Positions 1 to 14,969 of a DNA stretch of 64,000 nucleotides are shown one piece after another. Below the pieces are notes generated by a model. The model was given only the letters and a program-made list of their open reading frames with translations. It ran no database searches and had not been told where the DNA came from. This stretch comes from Fratercula arctica (Eukaryota; Chordata; Aves; Charadriiformes; Alcidae). The DNA is taken from assembly GCA_947846985.1 (NCBI GenBank), contig CANTUZ010000004.1:4144927-4208926 (forward strand), written 5' to 3'. The position numbers and the translations under genes were made by a program. How positions within the stretch are numbered: position 1 is the first letter of the stretch; each line of letters opens with the position of its first letter.

Positions 1-1443
<1,443 letters not shown>

Positions 1444-4400
1444 TCAAAGCTTATTTTTTCTGCGGACGGCAGCATCGGGGAAGCTGTTGTCCTTCGACAG
1501 GCTTGCATCTATTTGTATGTAGCACAAGCTAAAAATGGAGGGGAGATGAGGGGAACTGGAATTAGTTTGGTAACTGGAGAGTGATAACTAATCCTCTTGG
1601 ATTACGTATACTGTTATATGGAACAGATTTGCCTGCCTATTCATTACATATTGCATGTATTTTAATATGCATCCTACCTGTTTGGTTCTTTTTAAAGGTA
1701 ATGTGGCAAGCTGATGCTGCGTATTTACTAAGCTACCAAACAGCATTAGAGTGGTAAACAGATGGGGGGGGAAACAAATGTTGCAGTGACATATGTGGGA
1801 TTTTTTGTTTCCTATTTCTGAAATAATAGCAAGATTCCTTCCTGATTTAATAAATAAATAAATAAATATCCCCCATAGGTTCTGACTTTGCTTATATTTT
1901 TTCCATGGTATTAAGGTAGTAGCAAAAAAAGCTGGACTTTGACGACATTTTTCATTTCATAAATATTTATTCAGCTCTGTTTCTATGAGGAAATATGTGC
2001 ATTTTCATGAATATAATCTATAGGTTATCTTGAAAATATCTTCTGCTGGCACAATGAGGTAGTTAATGTGCAGGCAGAAGGAATTAAGGAAGAAGCTTAA
2101 CTGCAAGCGTGCTGGGCATGTTCCCTTCACTCCTGACGCTCTCTTGCCTTTGTTCTGCTCCTCATCCCTCCCACTCCTGACTTAGCGTGGGCTGTCTGAA
2201 AACCCCATCTGATGACGAGGCCCGATAACCACATCTATAGACCGGGATATATTTAAAAGAGAGCAAATTATTTGAAGTGTAAGCTATACATGTGAAAATG
2301 AGGTAATTAGTTTCATCCGTTTGAGTGACTGTTCAGAAACGCATCCGGCATTTATCAGCTCCTGGCAGAAAGAAATTTGCGTTCTGCCTCTTCTCCTGCT
2401 CAGGCTCAGTTCCACCAGGTCCCAGAAAAAGCCCTTTTCAGCTCTCCCACGGCATCTCCAGGTTGCAGGGTGTCCTGCTGCTCTGGCTCTTGCCGCATCC
2501 CTTCCCGCGCTCCGGGGGTTTACTGAATTCATTTTACTCCCCATACTACAGGATGCATCAACTGTTTTCTCTTCATATAAAACTGATGTTCAGAGGGCAA
2601 TGGCTAAAATGTGAGATGATGACTTTTTTTTTTTCTGTCCTTTCTCTTGCCCACATTATCCAAGAACTGTTGATGACTTTAATTCCAGGAACAGGAGGTT
2701 GTGCTGGGCATCTTTAAGTACTTTGCAAGGAAAGCTTTTGGTTCATTGACAAAAATTAAGTTAAATCTGTGGGGAACACTCGTTCATACATCACATAATG
2801 CAACCACTTAAAATTATCCATTCCTTATTAGTAAAGATCTTAGGTTGCTGGCCAATCTTGAAAAAAAGAAACCCAAATTTACTATTTTGTAATTTACTGA
2901 GAGCAAAATGTAATTTCTGCATATTAATGTTGTTACCCAGCTGAAAGGCATAAGTCAGTTTAAGGGTGCAATGAGGAACAGATCTGTAATAGTAAGTGTT
3001 GAATCACTCTCTGCTATTTTTTTTGCCATGAACATGTATACAGGAAAAAGCTGTATCTAAAGGTTTCTGAAAAATCTGGCCATTTATTACTGAGTAGTCT
3101 ATGATGCTCACATTGTAAAATACATTGTGTTAACTTAAATATACTGTATTAACTTGAATCTACAAACCTTCACCAAACCTGTGTTAGGGAGTATACAGAC
3201 AAAAGTGTCCTGAGCTAGATAATGAACACTGCTCTGAATGTCCAAAAGTAGGTATCTGGATGAATATATGCAAAATGCTGTTTATCTGCTTACTATTTGC
3301 TGCTGGTATTGCCATAGCAACAGAATGGTGAAATGGTAATCTGCCATTCACAAATAAAATAAGGCATCTTTTCATAAGTGCTCAATATAAAAAGCTAATT
3401 AGCCTCTGAATAAAACCTGCACACTGCCTAGTTCATCACATAACTACATGCCAGTCACTCAGAAACCCAATATGACTTTTAGGAGAAACAACTAAGAAAT
3501 AATCAGATTGTCTTTGGTCAGTTCCATGTTCAGTTTACTTGGGTAAATGAAATATTTTACTCTTTTAGTGATTTCTGTTACTATGTTTCCTTTTGTCCTC
3601 TCATTTTGTTATTAAATTTAGTTTGGGATTGAGAATTAATGTCCTAAAAGAGAAGTATACGTTTGAATCTAAGCTGTTGGGCAAAATGGGAGATGCCTGT
3701 AGTGAGTATATTTTCTTATATATTCTAAGGAACAATTTCCTACAAGATTTTATTAGGTTATTTTTATATTCAAGACTTCCATTGATTTATTTTTTTTATT
3801 TCAAAATTTGTTTATAAACTTTGGGTGTGTGTTTGTCCAGTTTGGAAAACTTCTGGCCCTTTTTGTCACAGAACAGCAGTGTTACGGTCCTTCACACGCT
3901 TAAGCTGGGACCCCAGAGCCATTAATTTTAGACAGGTTAAATTTGTATTTCTGTTTCACTTGTGCCTTAAGAGCCTTTCAATTCTAATTGAAATGACAGT
4001 GGAAGCTGAAACTGTAGCAGTGGATGTGTTCAATGTTAAAGGAGAATCAATGTTATAATCTGTTAGATAGGGGGGAAACGATTAAAACAGTTGTTGCATT
4101 TTTTGCAGAAAATTCCCTGAGAGTTGTCGTTATTTCCCATGCGTTGGTTTGCATGATGCTGCGGCTGGGGAGTGGTCAGACTGTTTAAGGGCTGGACCAG
4201 ACAAGAGGATGCTCTCCAGAAGCACACCTTATGTCCTCCAGACAGCAGTGAGGAAGGGGTATGCGTGCTCAGAATACTTCAGATTACCTCAAAATAACCC
4301 TGCCTCCCATGGCTGCACCTGGCCAGCGGCAGACAGATGCTTCAAACCAGGCCACCCTCCAAAGTTATCTTGCCCACAGCCCAGGCGTGGGACTGGTACT

Positions 4401-6363
4401 TCTACGGGTGAGCTGAAAGGCTGAAGCAATCTGCCAAGGCTGCTTATCTCTGTCAATTATCAGCTTCATTCGAGCAAGGGAAGATTTGCTTGAAACTAAT
4501 AACCTCTCTTGACCTTCCTATTTGTATAGAAAGGAGCTGTGTTTGCTGTGAGTCAGCAAGTGCTCTGTGTTTGCAAAAAAACCCTCGCCTAAAGAAAGGG
4601 CAGGTACTGCAGAACGAGCACTGCCCTCCAGAAGGAGGTATATTCTCAATGAAGTTGCATTCCTATAGCAATTTTTCCATCAGCAGACGTTGGAAATTTG
4701 AATAAAAAACATCGTATGGAAGACTGACTATTTACATTATCAGGATCTTGTCCGACAGAAAACCCCCAGTTTTTTATCGCACGAAATATTACATGTCCCC
4801 ATTAAAACACAGTAAGAAATAAAATGAAACAACTCCTAAAACTCTTTTAACACAACTGGCATTCTGGTTCTTAAAGATCACTGGTGATTTGTTTTACAGA
4901 AACAGCTAGTATTGGCTAGTTAGAGAAAGAATAAAAAAGCAACCTTTTAATTTACTAAATCATATGCCTACTGTAGATCTTTTTCCCACCATCAGTTGAA
5001 CTGTAGCATTCCCTTTGGTGTAAAGACTTTTATTAGATGAAAAAGTTAACACTACAACCTCAGATAAGTTTGCTGAACTTCTTGACTTTGTCCAACAGTA
5101 GGTGATAGAGTAAATTTAGTACTTTTTAAGATGTTACCTTCTAACGTTAAAAGATTTACATAAGCTTTGCATATTTTTAGTACTGAGATATATTTTGGAT
5201 ATTGCTGCACATGGGTGAGATTTCCTATAACTATAACTTTAACTATAACTTTTCCTATAACTTTCCTTAGTAAAGTTTCTCTTATTTGGCAAATGAATTT
5301 GCTACGTCCTTGCTTGTCAGCACTCACAAAAATGTTGTGTTGTATTTTATCCTTTATGGACACATGATTTTTGTTCTCAAGGTTTATGTTTCTGGATAAT
5401 TTTTATTGAATAAGTATTTCAGCTTTCCATTGCTTTTCGTTAAATTCTAAACTTTAAAATCTGCTTCAAAGCTCTCTAGCTAGACAATACAGTTCGGCAA
5501 ATGAGAGGTGGTTGTCATTGAGATATAGGGGCTCTGTGTGCTGGTATTTGCTTTCTCCGTTGTTTCTTTCATCTCTGTGGTGTCCTTCCTTGCCACGTGG
5601 CTGTGCAATGTGCCCAGCAGAGAGTACAAGGAGTCTTAACGAAGAGGATTTGCTGGTGTCGGTATCGGGTCCAGGATTGACAGGGACACGGGAAAAGCCA
5701 GCTTTTCACCAGTCTTGCATAGGAGTCTCCCAGATTTCACCACGACTCCTGTTCTAGGCATGCTTCACACTGGAGCAGACTACCAAGAGGCAGAGAAGAT
5801 GTGAGATTTAAATCTTAGGTTTCTGAGGACAGGAAATGCAGAAAGGCAGTACAGCACTGAGGAAGCTATACATGACTAGGAAACGTGTAGACTCTGCATG
5901 TGTGTGGTACCAAATAAAGCTGAGAAAGTAGAGGCAGCCTTAGAGATGTGCTGCCAAAGCACGCTCCCGGTGCGGACAAAAGCGCTAATGAAGAAAGACC
6001 TTACAGTTAGGTAGAATAAATCTCAGCCTGTCTGCAAAGGACAATGCTATCCTATAGATGCAGACCATTTACAGAACATTTTCAGAGGCAATCTCTAGAG
6101 GGCATCTCTCCTTCCCAACATTAACTACAGATATTAATAATGGGACAAATTCGACTTTCTATTCATCACATGTAGCTACTTTGCCTTTGATATGTGGTCA
6201 CTGGTCTTCATATTCTTGGTATTTAATTGGTATATTAAAAGATAGTGGTTTCTTTGTGGTTTGGGCAGCTCAAAAGCTTTAGGCAGAGGAAGTGCTAATG
6301 TGCATCTGTAGTTGGTTTATAAACCGGAGATTGAAGCCAAGGAGTGTTACTACACAGGCTCCA

Positions 6364-6433
6364 AATTGATTTCTTTGTTTTGTATATGCGTATCTCCGAA
6401 TTGATTTCTTTGTTTTGTATTTATGTTTCTCTC
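6364..6433. repeat. 35-bp tandem duplication
   Basis: The 22-bp core beginning AATTGATTTCTTTG is repeated exactly at 6364 and 6399. The remaining 13 bases of each unit are diverged but alignable. It lies in an intron. Confidence 0.8.
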
Positions 6434-9400
6434 TCTCACTTCTTCGTATCAGATCACAGCTACCTTTTTACAGTCGATGATAGTTTTTGCCCTATCTCTA
6501 CCGTGCTTTGGGCACGTGTGCTCACAAATGAGCACAGAAGATAATCAGTGAGCAAACAAATCGAGGGGAAAAAATAAAGAGCTACAAGCTTTGGATTAAA
6601 TATATTCTACTTGTTTTTGACAGATAAGGATGTACAAAAGGGAGAAGGAAGTATATCTTGTGATTAAAGGATGGCAGTGAAAAGTTGGTTTGTTTTCTTT
6701 TTGGAATATGTACTATCAAAGACTTCTGCTTGGGCAATTTGTTTACCTCTGTGTATCAATTGCATTGCCCATAAACAAGGAGAATAATACTTGAGATACT
6801 GTCAGTTTGCAAAATTTAATCCAAGGCTTAATCCATTGGTGTCTTTAAAGGATTTTGGGATCCTCTGATAGGAAAGAACCCTAGAAAACATGATCAAGTC
6901 AAACCCAACTGATAATCAAAATAAATGTCATTTGCCTTTTCCTTCGCCAGACTCTGAGGCACACCATCCATATTTACATAAATAAGATGACACTGGGATA
7001 GCAAGGTTCTGGGTAGTCTGCAACTTACTTTACCACAGTTAGCATCTCTGGCTCTTGTTCCTGTGAGGCTATCGTGAGCGCTTGAGAAGAGATTTGGCAG
7101 GGAGGGTGGTGGGAATGGGGCTATGGATGGGGGGAACTGAGGGTCCCATTGCACAGGCACGCGTGGATGAGGATTTTGCCAGTCAAAACTTTCCAAGCTG
7201 CCTGCCGGACCTAGAGCAGCGGGGCAATAATGTTTACGGAAGGTGTGAGAAAGTCTCTTCCTCTCACTGACTAGGCATGAAACAGTAGAAACGATAAATA
7301 TCTCTGACACATAAAATACAATAATTGGGAGGGTTCTTGTTAAAGGCAGTCTCCTGGTTCACAAGCAATTCATGTGTAAGGGAATCCTTTAAAGACTGTT
7401 GATTTTACTAAGCCCTAGATACACAGAGGTATCACCACTGAAATCAAGGCAATTAGATACCTAAGTACCAATTAGTTGTATGTATACAAAACTGTTTAGG
7501 TATCAGATTCCTACACGTATTTTGTCATACAGCTGTTTGAGGCAGGCTGCAATTGTAAGCCCTCATTTTCTAGAGCATTATAATGAGGTATGGATATATC
7601 TGTGCAAAACAGAAGGTGGTCATCTTTAAAAAGTGTCATCTTTACCAGCAGCTAAAACAGGAGGTGGGGAGATACGGTCAATAAACGGGACATGCAAGAG
7701 AAAATGGCATCGGCATCAAGCTGTGTTCCCCTGAGTATAATACGAAAGATGTTAGCACAAATAAAACATGTATAACATCAAGCAGATCTTCTGTGTATTG
7801 CTCGAGATCTCCAATTTAAATTTGGATTCACACTGTGAAGTCAAACAATAATGAAAAGGGGTTTCCTTTAACTTTGGAGAACTTGCGGAAGTGCAGCTGT
7901 AGAACAAGGAGTTCCTTTCCCAAGAAAGATGTGATTCTGAGGATGAGAAAGCAGGGGAGGATACAAAACTACTCTGAAGTCATGGCTGGGACCTCTCTGA
8001 TAGCTATCAGGAAGGTTGTCATATCGGGAAGATAAATTTCTCCCACAGAGAGGATTTCACAGGAAGCCTTTTGAAAAGAAATGTTCTTGTAAGTAAATTG
8101 TACAGCTCGTATAGATTCAAGGTTAAGAGGTTGGTACAAGCCCTGTCCAAATGTTAGCAGGAAATAAAACTGTAATAACAGCAGCTTTTCACTGACATCA
8201 TCTCCTTATTTATAGGCACCCTAAGGAGTCTCTACCCTTCAGTGAGGATAGGGACATGGGCTTTATCTTTTTGTAGTTGATGTTGCAAACAGATTCTATT
8301 ACAAGCCCTGTTTTCAGGCTATGTTATAAATTTTACTCCTAAAGGCAGTTTGACCCAGAGGACTTCATGTTTCCTGAAAATACTTGAAGAATTTCCCCAT
8401 AGGTTTAAAGATGAGCTGACCATGTATTTTTGAGATACAGATTACTTTTAAAAAAATTACTCTTGCATTTAAAATCTCAACTATATTTGAGTCTCTGGGC
8501 CAGGCTACACAAAAGGCATGACCAGGAATGAAGGCTGTGACAGTAAAGCAGCACTGTAGAAAGGAAAACAAGTCATCCAAAATGCCTCTGTCCTAATACC
8601 CTGCCAAGCAGGAGATGGGAAGGGGGGAAGTCTGGCAAGAAGAGTAAACTGTTAAGCCATTTTTAATGAGTTTTCTTTAAAGGTTGTTAGGAAAATATTT
8701 TCGTAAACAAGGGAATAATTTGCTTCCAACTGCTTGTTCAGCTATCTGCCTCTGCCTGTTTCCTGATGCTCCTCGGCTCCCGTGAGGGATGGGAGGAAGG
8801 GGCAGCTGCTGACTGGCCTTTCTGAGCTGCAGAGGGCTGAGACTTGGGTTGCCTGAGCAGCAGAGAAAGACGCACCATATCACTCTGCTCTTTTGAGTAG
8901 CTTGGCATTTATGCACCTTGTCAAAGACCACACAGTGTCTTTTCCAAAGTGAGCATTTATAGAATTCAGGTTTTCTTTGTCATGCTTGATAAGCAAGTAG
9001 CATTAGCCTGAAAGGACTCTAAATGGTTTCCACCTGACCTTGGATTACAAGTACTCTGGGCAATATTGGGAGGATAGCTCTTGTAAGTTAACAACACAAA
9101 TGAGCAAAAATGAAACATCATTATCTACAAATATTAGCAACAGGTTAGCTATGTAAAAAGCATATTTTCAAGCCGGTTATCTAAAAAAAGCACAGTGAAA
9201 TCCAGCAGCTTCTTGTATTTGCTTCATTAGCTTCAAGATGACTCACAAACCATACACAACATTTAGGGTTCACTGCAACTTTCTTCCTCCCCTATTGAGG
9301 ATGTTTGCACCAGACTTCAGGAAGCTGATAACCTGGGTATAAACCCCTTTCTAAAGCTTAAAAGGCCAGCTGATACCTGCTGAGATTTCACTGCTTCTTG

Positions 9401-9594
9401 TCCCTATGGTCTCACAAGGTTGCTTGGGTGAAGGGCTGCTTCCTTTCCAGAAAGCCCGTGTCACTGAAAAAGGCTAAGACAAAATTCAGCCCAAGTTTGA
9501 GTCACAGAAAGGCTTTTCTTTTGGGATGAGTTTCCAATCTTGCTGCCTTATTTGCATATCTATGTAAATAGATACATACACACAAGTACAATTT

Positions 9595-9676
9595 CCCTGC
9601 CCGTGGCAGGGGGGTTTGGAACTAGATGATCTTTAAGGTCTCTTCCAACCCAAACCAATCTATTCTATGATTCTAA
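9595..9676 (+). mobile_element. CR1 LINE 3' end fragment
   Basis: The sequence matches the avian CR1 terminus: CCCTGCCCGTGGCAGG, a GGTTTGGAACTAGATGATC-like block, TTTAAGGTCTCTTCCAACCC, and a tail ATTCTATGATTCT. Only about 80 bp of the 3' end is present, typical of 5' truncation. It lies in intron DNA close to NDST4 coding exon 3. Confidence 0.9.
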
Positions 9677-9761
9677 TATAGGTAAACATAAGAACAGCTT
9701 GGAAAGCATAGCTATAATATGCAAAAGCATCCTAGTGAATCCTTTGGTAACTTTTACTCAC

Positions 9762-9916
9762 TATTGCGAATTCTTTGTTGAGGATCATCTGCTCCACCAG
9801 TGATGACTCATTGTGGAAGAGGTGAGGCTGCATGTGACTCCACATATGGGGGAACCACCAAAACTCATCCACGGATCTCAACAGCAGGTCATCGCCTTCA
9901 TCTTCCTCTTCAGTCC
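9762..9916 (-). CDS. NDST4: NDST4 third coding exon (residues 357-408, N-deacetylase domain)
   Basis: This 155-nt exon completes Gly357 and runs to Ile408. It contains the acidic TEEEDEGDD segment (358-366), [19 protein letters not shown] (373-391) and the sequon N392-E-S. The His380/His384/His388 spacing (HxxxHxxxH) together with the aspartates of the DIDD motif suggests the metal-binding site of the deacetylase; this is family knowledge plus inference. The acceptor has a long polypyrimidine tract ending TTTTGCAG (9917-9918), and the donor is ATA|GTGAGT. The exon leaves in phase 0. An open frame runs through the acceptor tract upstream, but those residues (poly-Phe/Leu) are intron. Confidence 0.95.
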
Positions 9917-12900
9917 CTGCAAAAGAAAGAAAGAAAAAAAAAAGGTAATAGAAAAGCAAGAGCAGAAATGTCCATAATTGCTCTTTAAACACAGAATAGG
10001 CTGCCATAAAACCTAATGTCCTTGGCCTGGATGTCTCCCTGTGCTGCAGACAGACTCCACCATATCACAAAAAGAGTGAGGTGAATCACCATGGATGGTA
10101 GCTCTCCCTTTCCATTCCTGGCATGGTGTTAACTGACAGTGATTCTAACAAGAATTAAGTTTTCAAGGGCTGATTATCGTGCGATTTAATGCACTAAGAG
10201 TATTTAAAAGTTCGCGCTCCCCATGAAGATGGAGACTGGATGGACTTCTAACCACCTGCTTTGGTCCTGCGGGGTTGTAGCTGGCCAAGGTGGCATCACT
10301 GAGAGCTGTGTGTCAGAGTCTTGCCAACTCCCCCTCCCCACTTATAACTACCTCATTATTAGCCTTGGTAAACTGAAATCTGCTAATTTCTGGTCAAGTA
10401 TGAAGCAAGTTTGCAGTCGTTTCAAAATATAATTAGGTGGAAAACATGAAGCTGTAATGGCAAAGGGGTTCCAAATGTTGTTTCTATGGTTCGGTATTCA
10501 GTTTTTGCCAGGTTTAATCTTGAAGTAAAAACAATAAAAACTCCTGTGTTAGTGAAGAGTATCTGCTTCAGGCAGAAGCAAATGTGTGGCTGTAAGAAAG
10601 AAAACCTTCCATTAGAGAAATGATACAATGCTGCTTCCACCATCTGCAGACGTGTCTGCAGTGATTTTTCAAATTGGAAAGGCAAAGTTACATTTCAGTA
10701 ACTTCACCCCCAAATTACTGAATAATATTCAGTTTAATAGCAGCCTTCCTTCTCGTGCCTTTACCATTAAAATGCTTTTGTTTAGCATCAAAGGAATAAT
10801 TGTCAAAATCAGTCTACTGATGCAAACATAGGTATCTTTTCTTCTTACAAGCCTTCCAATGTTTTGCAAAACTCACTGGAAGAAAGTGCTCCATGGTTGT
10901 CACTGTTTACTTTTGTGGCACGAGGCAGGAACATAGAGAGATGGCTGTTCGGTGCACGCACTTTGGCTCTTTATTTTTATTTTACACGTCTGCAGTGTTT
11001 TTTGAAGAACGCCACTACACAAGGAGAGCATTACTTTGAAACTTTCTCCTGGTGTCACCGAATCACTTTACTTCCCTCCTTTCCAGCACTCTGCAAGCCC
11101 TTAGGAAGATGCTCCTGCTGATGGGAGTGCTGCTGGAAAAAGAAAACAACCTTGTTTTCTAGGTAATTCCTTAGTGAAAAGAAAGGACCGATGGCTGCTC
11201 CTTCTCTGAATGGCTGCTCCTTCGTGCAAAACTTCTGCATGCTGCATCTGTTCAATGACCGCTGTCTTGTTTTTGGGGGTATGTGGTTTACTTGCGGTCA
11301 CATGCAAGGGAAATGTGACTGGAGGAAGAAACCTAACGCAGGCTTTCGAAATAGGACAGGAGAGAAAGGAATAGGAGTTTGTGAAGCCATTTGAAGATCT
11401 CTTTGGTACCCTAAAGGTAGAAAACTGAAGGTAGGGACGAAGAGGAAAAAGGTGGATATTTGAAATCTATCAAGAACTACAATCATTCGACATAAGACTT
11501 AGGTCAAAGCATAATTTAGTGCCTTACTAACAACTGAAGTAGAGTACGGTTCTTGAAATAATTTCATTTTTAAAAACTATGTTTTAAAATCCTATTTTTT
11601 ACTACTAATTTCTGTGTAAATACAGGTACAACTAATCAAACTTCTCACTAGTTCTTACCCTAACAAAAATCAAATAAGATAAAGCATGACACTTTCTAGT
11701 TTAAACAAAAAGCCCCCCACCCTGTAATGGCAGACCTGAAACAGAAAAGTTGGAAGTTTAACATTTGGTGGTGGTGTTGCTTTTGAGCACAACTTTCTTT
11801 ACAAGCCTTTAAAAAGAGTGTTGTTTGATTTTATAAGTTCTTAAGTAGAGTTATTTCCAAAAAATCTCATGCAAAGAGGTGCAAAAAAAAATGGATGATT
11901 TGGTGAGTGCTTATATTGTTGAAATACTTTTGCCCAATCCCTTATGTTACAGTATTGGAGGCAAAACAAGGGATGGGATTTTGAGGTTTTAATTTCTTGT
12001 ACAATCAACATTCTTTATGTAACTTTCTATCTTTATTTTAATGTGAAATCTGAAAAATGCAGTAGACCTACAGTCAAGGAGATGAACATGTATCTGCTTT
12101 GAGATGCAGCATGCACTTTACACAGGTAGGTAATAATTCAAAGTTTGTTTGCACATAATAAATAATCTCATATTTTAAAAGTACCGTCATAACTTAGAGG
12201 TCTCTTTCGAGCTCAAAACTCAAACTAAGTCTGAAGTTGCTATCAATCGTCTTATAAATCTTAAATGCAAATCCTGAGAACATCTTAATTTCTATTGCCA
12301 CAGCATGAACAAGTAGAAAGTGTTTGCACAACTGTGTAATTTTTTGCTAATAGCGTTATCTCTACAGTGCACAGTTCACCAGCGCCCCAGAAGGGAATGG
12401 TGGTGGTGGTGGTGAGATGATGAGCAGTGAGGCTGATGTGTCAGCTATTGTACTTGCACACAGGCGTAGCAACTAGAATTGGTATTTGTAGTACAGATGT
12501 CAGCAACATCTTTTGATGAAAATGTATCACTGTTTAATCTGCCAACGCACTCCCATGCTCATCTCCCTCCTGTAGTTTTAAAATGATCCAAGTTTTGGAA
12601 AGGAGAGCAAAAGCACACATTAAGGAAGTCAATAAGGCACAGCAGTGGCAGCGCGCTAATAAAACACGTTGAATATCTGATACTAAAAGCCTCTCTGGGT
12701 GAACAAGCCACATTCACAGTAATTAAAGAATACCTTTCCATGTTCTAACGAGTCAATAAAGCGTATATTGCATGGAGAATACTTTGAAACCCTTCCACTA
12801 AGCTGATATGACAAAACGCCACCAACAACCTGTAAATGAAATGTTCACTTAAAAAATCAAATGCATCGCTGAGTACAGGCAGCGGCAGGTCCCTTAATGG

Positions 12901-14881
12901 AGGCAATGACATGCTTCAACTCATTAAGTAGTTCTGTGCTATTTTCGTAAGCCTTGAGAGCCTTAGAAGGACAGGCACACATGCACATTCTACTGTTTTC
13001 TCTCTCTACAGCAGCAGCAAATCTGAAATTGGTCAGCATTATGTCAGCTGGGCAAGAAAACCTGTGACAAATGTGGAGGCCGCTGGGATGAAGGAAGAGA
13101 AAATGTATTGGCAGGTCAGGGATTTGATTTTGTAGAAAGGCTGCATGTTTTGTGCCAGCCGCTGTTCAGTACATCATAGTATTTATAATAAATTAGCTCT
13201 TTCTCCACCTCCTCCCCTCCTTGAATTACCTTTCTCTGCAGTGTAATGACTGATACAAGCTTTACTCTGTAAATGGCCACAACCAAGTGGCATCTTATTT
13301 TAGAGTGGCTCAGAGCCTTGGGCTACTTTTGTTTATTTTGCTGTATTATGCGTGTGTCCAATTAATCTCCAGAAAGAATAATGACACAGGCAGGTCAAGA
13401 CGAAGTGAGGAGAATACTGAAGTTTTGTCTCCGAAGTTGCTCTCTAATCACAGGTTGGCCACTGGCTTGTTACATGACTCCAGGCAAGTAATTCCATCTC
13501 TCTCTACCTCTCATTTTTCTCAAGCTCTCCAGCCTATATCTTTAGGCTGTAAGGTTTCCTGGGCAGCAGTTGCTTAGCATTATGTGCTCGCACAAGGGAA
13601 AACAGCCTGGACTTTGAAACAGACAGTGATACAAATATGTAATTTTGGTTTCCTTCTCTCTTCTCATCCCTCAGATTCTTCCTTATCTCCCTTTCTCCCA
13701 GGGACCTCTGTACCCTCCTAGCAGGTGGTGAAACGGAGACCTAAGAGCTGGGTAAGCTCATCTGTTTGGTGTTCAAATACTGGCGATCAAAACGCCTGTG
13801 CTGAGGGAGGCGATCTGCCTTACTCCACAGCTACCTCACAGCCCGTGACAGCTGGGACTGCATCATTTCCAGCTTTTAAACTTCCCCTCCCATCCTCTTG
13901 CTGCTCTAATGCCTCCTCCTCTGCTCCAGATAGATAAGCTTCCTGGCCTCCCTAGCATCACTCAGTGTCACTAAATGCGGCTGGATGGGTTGACAGCTGA
14001 GGATTTTGGAGCTGGTCTTCAAAGGTAGGATGGGTATGGGGTTTGGAATGGAGAAAGACAGGAGGTGTCTCCTTTGAAGGGAGTCGCTGAATATAGCTTT
14101 TTTTTGCCTCAGCTGTACTAGGGAGCAACATGGCTCAGTGACAGCTGAGGGAAGCCTGAGGGGAGTTGCAGTGAAGTATTAAGGAAAAGGCAAATGAAGA
14201 GGGGATTAAAAAAAGAGAGGGGGGGGGGAAGGGGGCATCGTACTGTGGAGAAATGGAGCAAAAGAGAGAAAGGAGTCATGAGGAGATGTTAAAGATCTTC
14301 CACACAAACACAGTGAAAGCGTGCAACTTGTTACTACACAGAGTGTGACAGGAGCACGGTTTCAATACAAATTTCTTTTCGTCTTGTTTTTCTTTTATCA
14401 TCCTTCCTGATTTGCAGACCACTGAGATAGATTAGCTTTACAGCCATAACAAAATCTTGTGCATCCCATTCAAACACTTCTGCCCCTTCAGAGGTTTTGA
14501 GATATGAGTTTTCCGATCTTTATGTTTCATAATACCTATCATCCTGGAAAAACTTTAGTATGTCTTCTGTGCCTTCCTGTCTTTTGTGGAATTATAGAGA
14601 TCTTAGTGGCTACTTTGCCTCCCTTGTAACCCTGAGATTTACTACCACACATCTTTCAGAAAAGCACCAAGGGCATCTAGGTGCTCCTGAGTTCATCCAT
14701 AGCGTATCTTTGCCCCTTTGGACACTGAATTAGACACTGGATGTTACAATGGTGGAGCATGTATGTCCCACTGCTCCACCGAGTCAACATGTTATTTAAA
14801 AAAGGGCATGTTTAAAGCTAGGTTTGAAATCCTGTCACCTATTTAACTGCAGCTACCTGAGAGCATGAAGTTCCTTCTTAC
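9917..14881 (-). other. NDST4 intron between coding exons 2 and 3 (about 5.0 kb)
   Basis: Unique intronic sequence with a (GGT)n patch near 12400-12413 and a purine-rich tract around 14150-14290 that includes a run of ten G. No exon, RNA gene or interspersed repeat was recognised. Confidence 0.75.
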
Positions 14882-14969
14882 CTGTGTGGTAAAATTTTCC
14901 TGAAAATCCAAGGTTGAAGGTAAAATTTGCAACCTGAGTGCGCAGTAAATTTTGAGTCTCTAGTAAAGC
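14882..14969 (-). CDS. NDST4: NDST4 second coding exon (residues 328-357, N-deacetylase domain)
   Basis: This 88-nt exon is too short to show as an ORF. Its minus-strand translation is [18 protein letters not shown] followed by [11 protein letters not shown], a highly conserved NDST block that directly follows the MNxNDVK end of the previous exon. The acceptor is TTTATTTCAG at 14970 and the donor is ACACAG|GTAAGA at 14882. It enters in phase 0 and leaves in phase 1, splitting the codon of Gly357, exactly as the next exon requires. N342-F-T is a glycosylation sequon. The intron before it is about 28.6 kb and the one after it about 5.0 kb. Confidence 0.95.

Noticed and set aside
4149..4424. 91-codon plus-strand ORF with several cysteines
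   Set aside because: No motif or splice context supports coding; length is within chance expectation.
6894..7310. 138-codon minus-strand ORF in the intron
   Set aside because: No recognisable domain, low-complexity proline/serine stretch, and no flanking splice signals that I could support.
9919..10007. Extension of NDST4 coding exon 3 upstream through a Phe/Leu-rich frame
   Set aside because: These codons are the polypyrimidine tract of the splice acceptor, and phase matching with the 88-nt exon requires the start at 9916.
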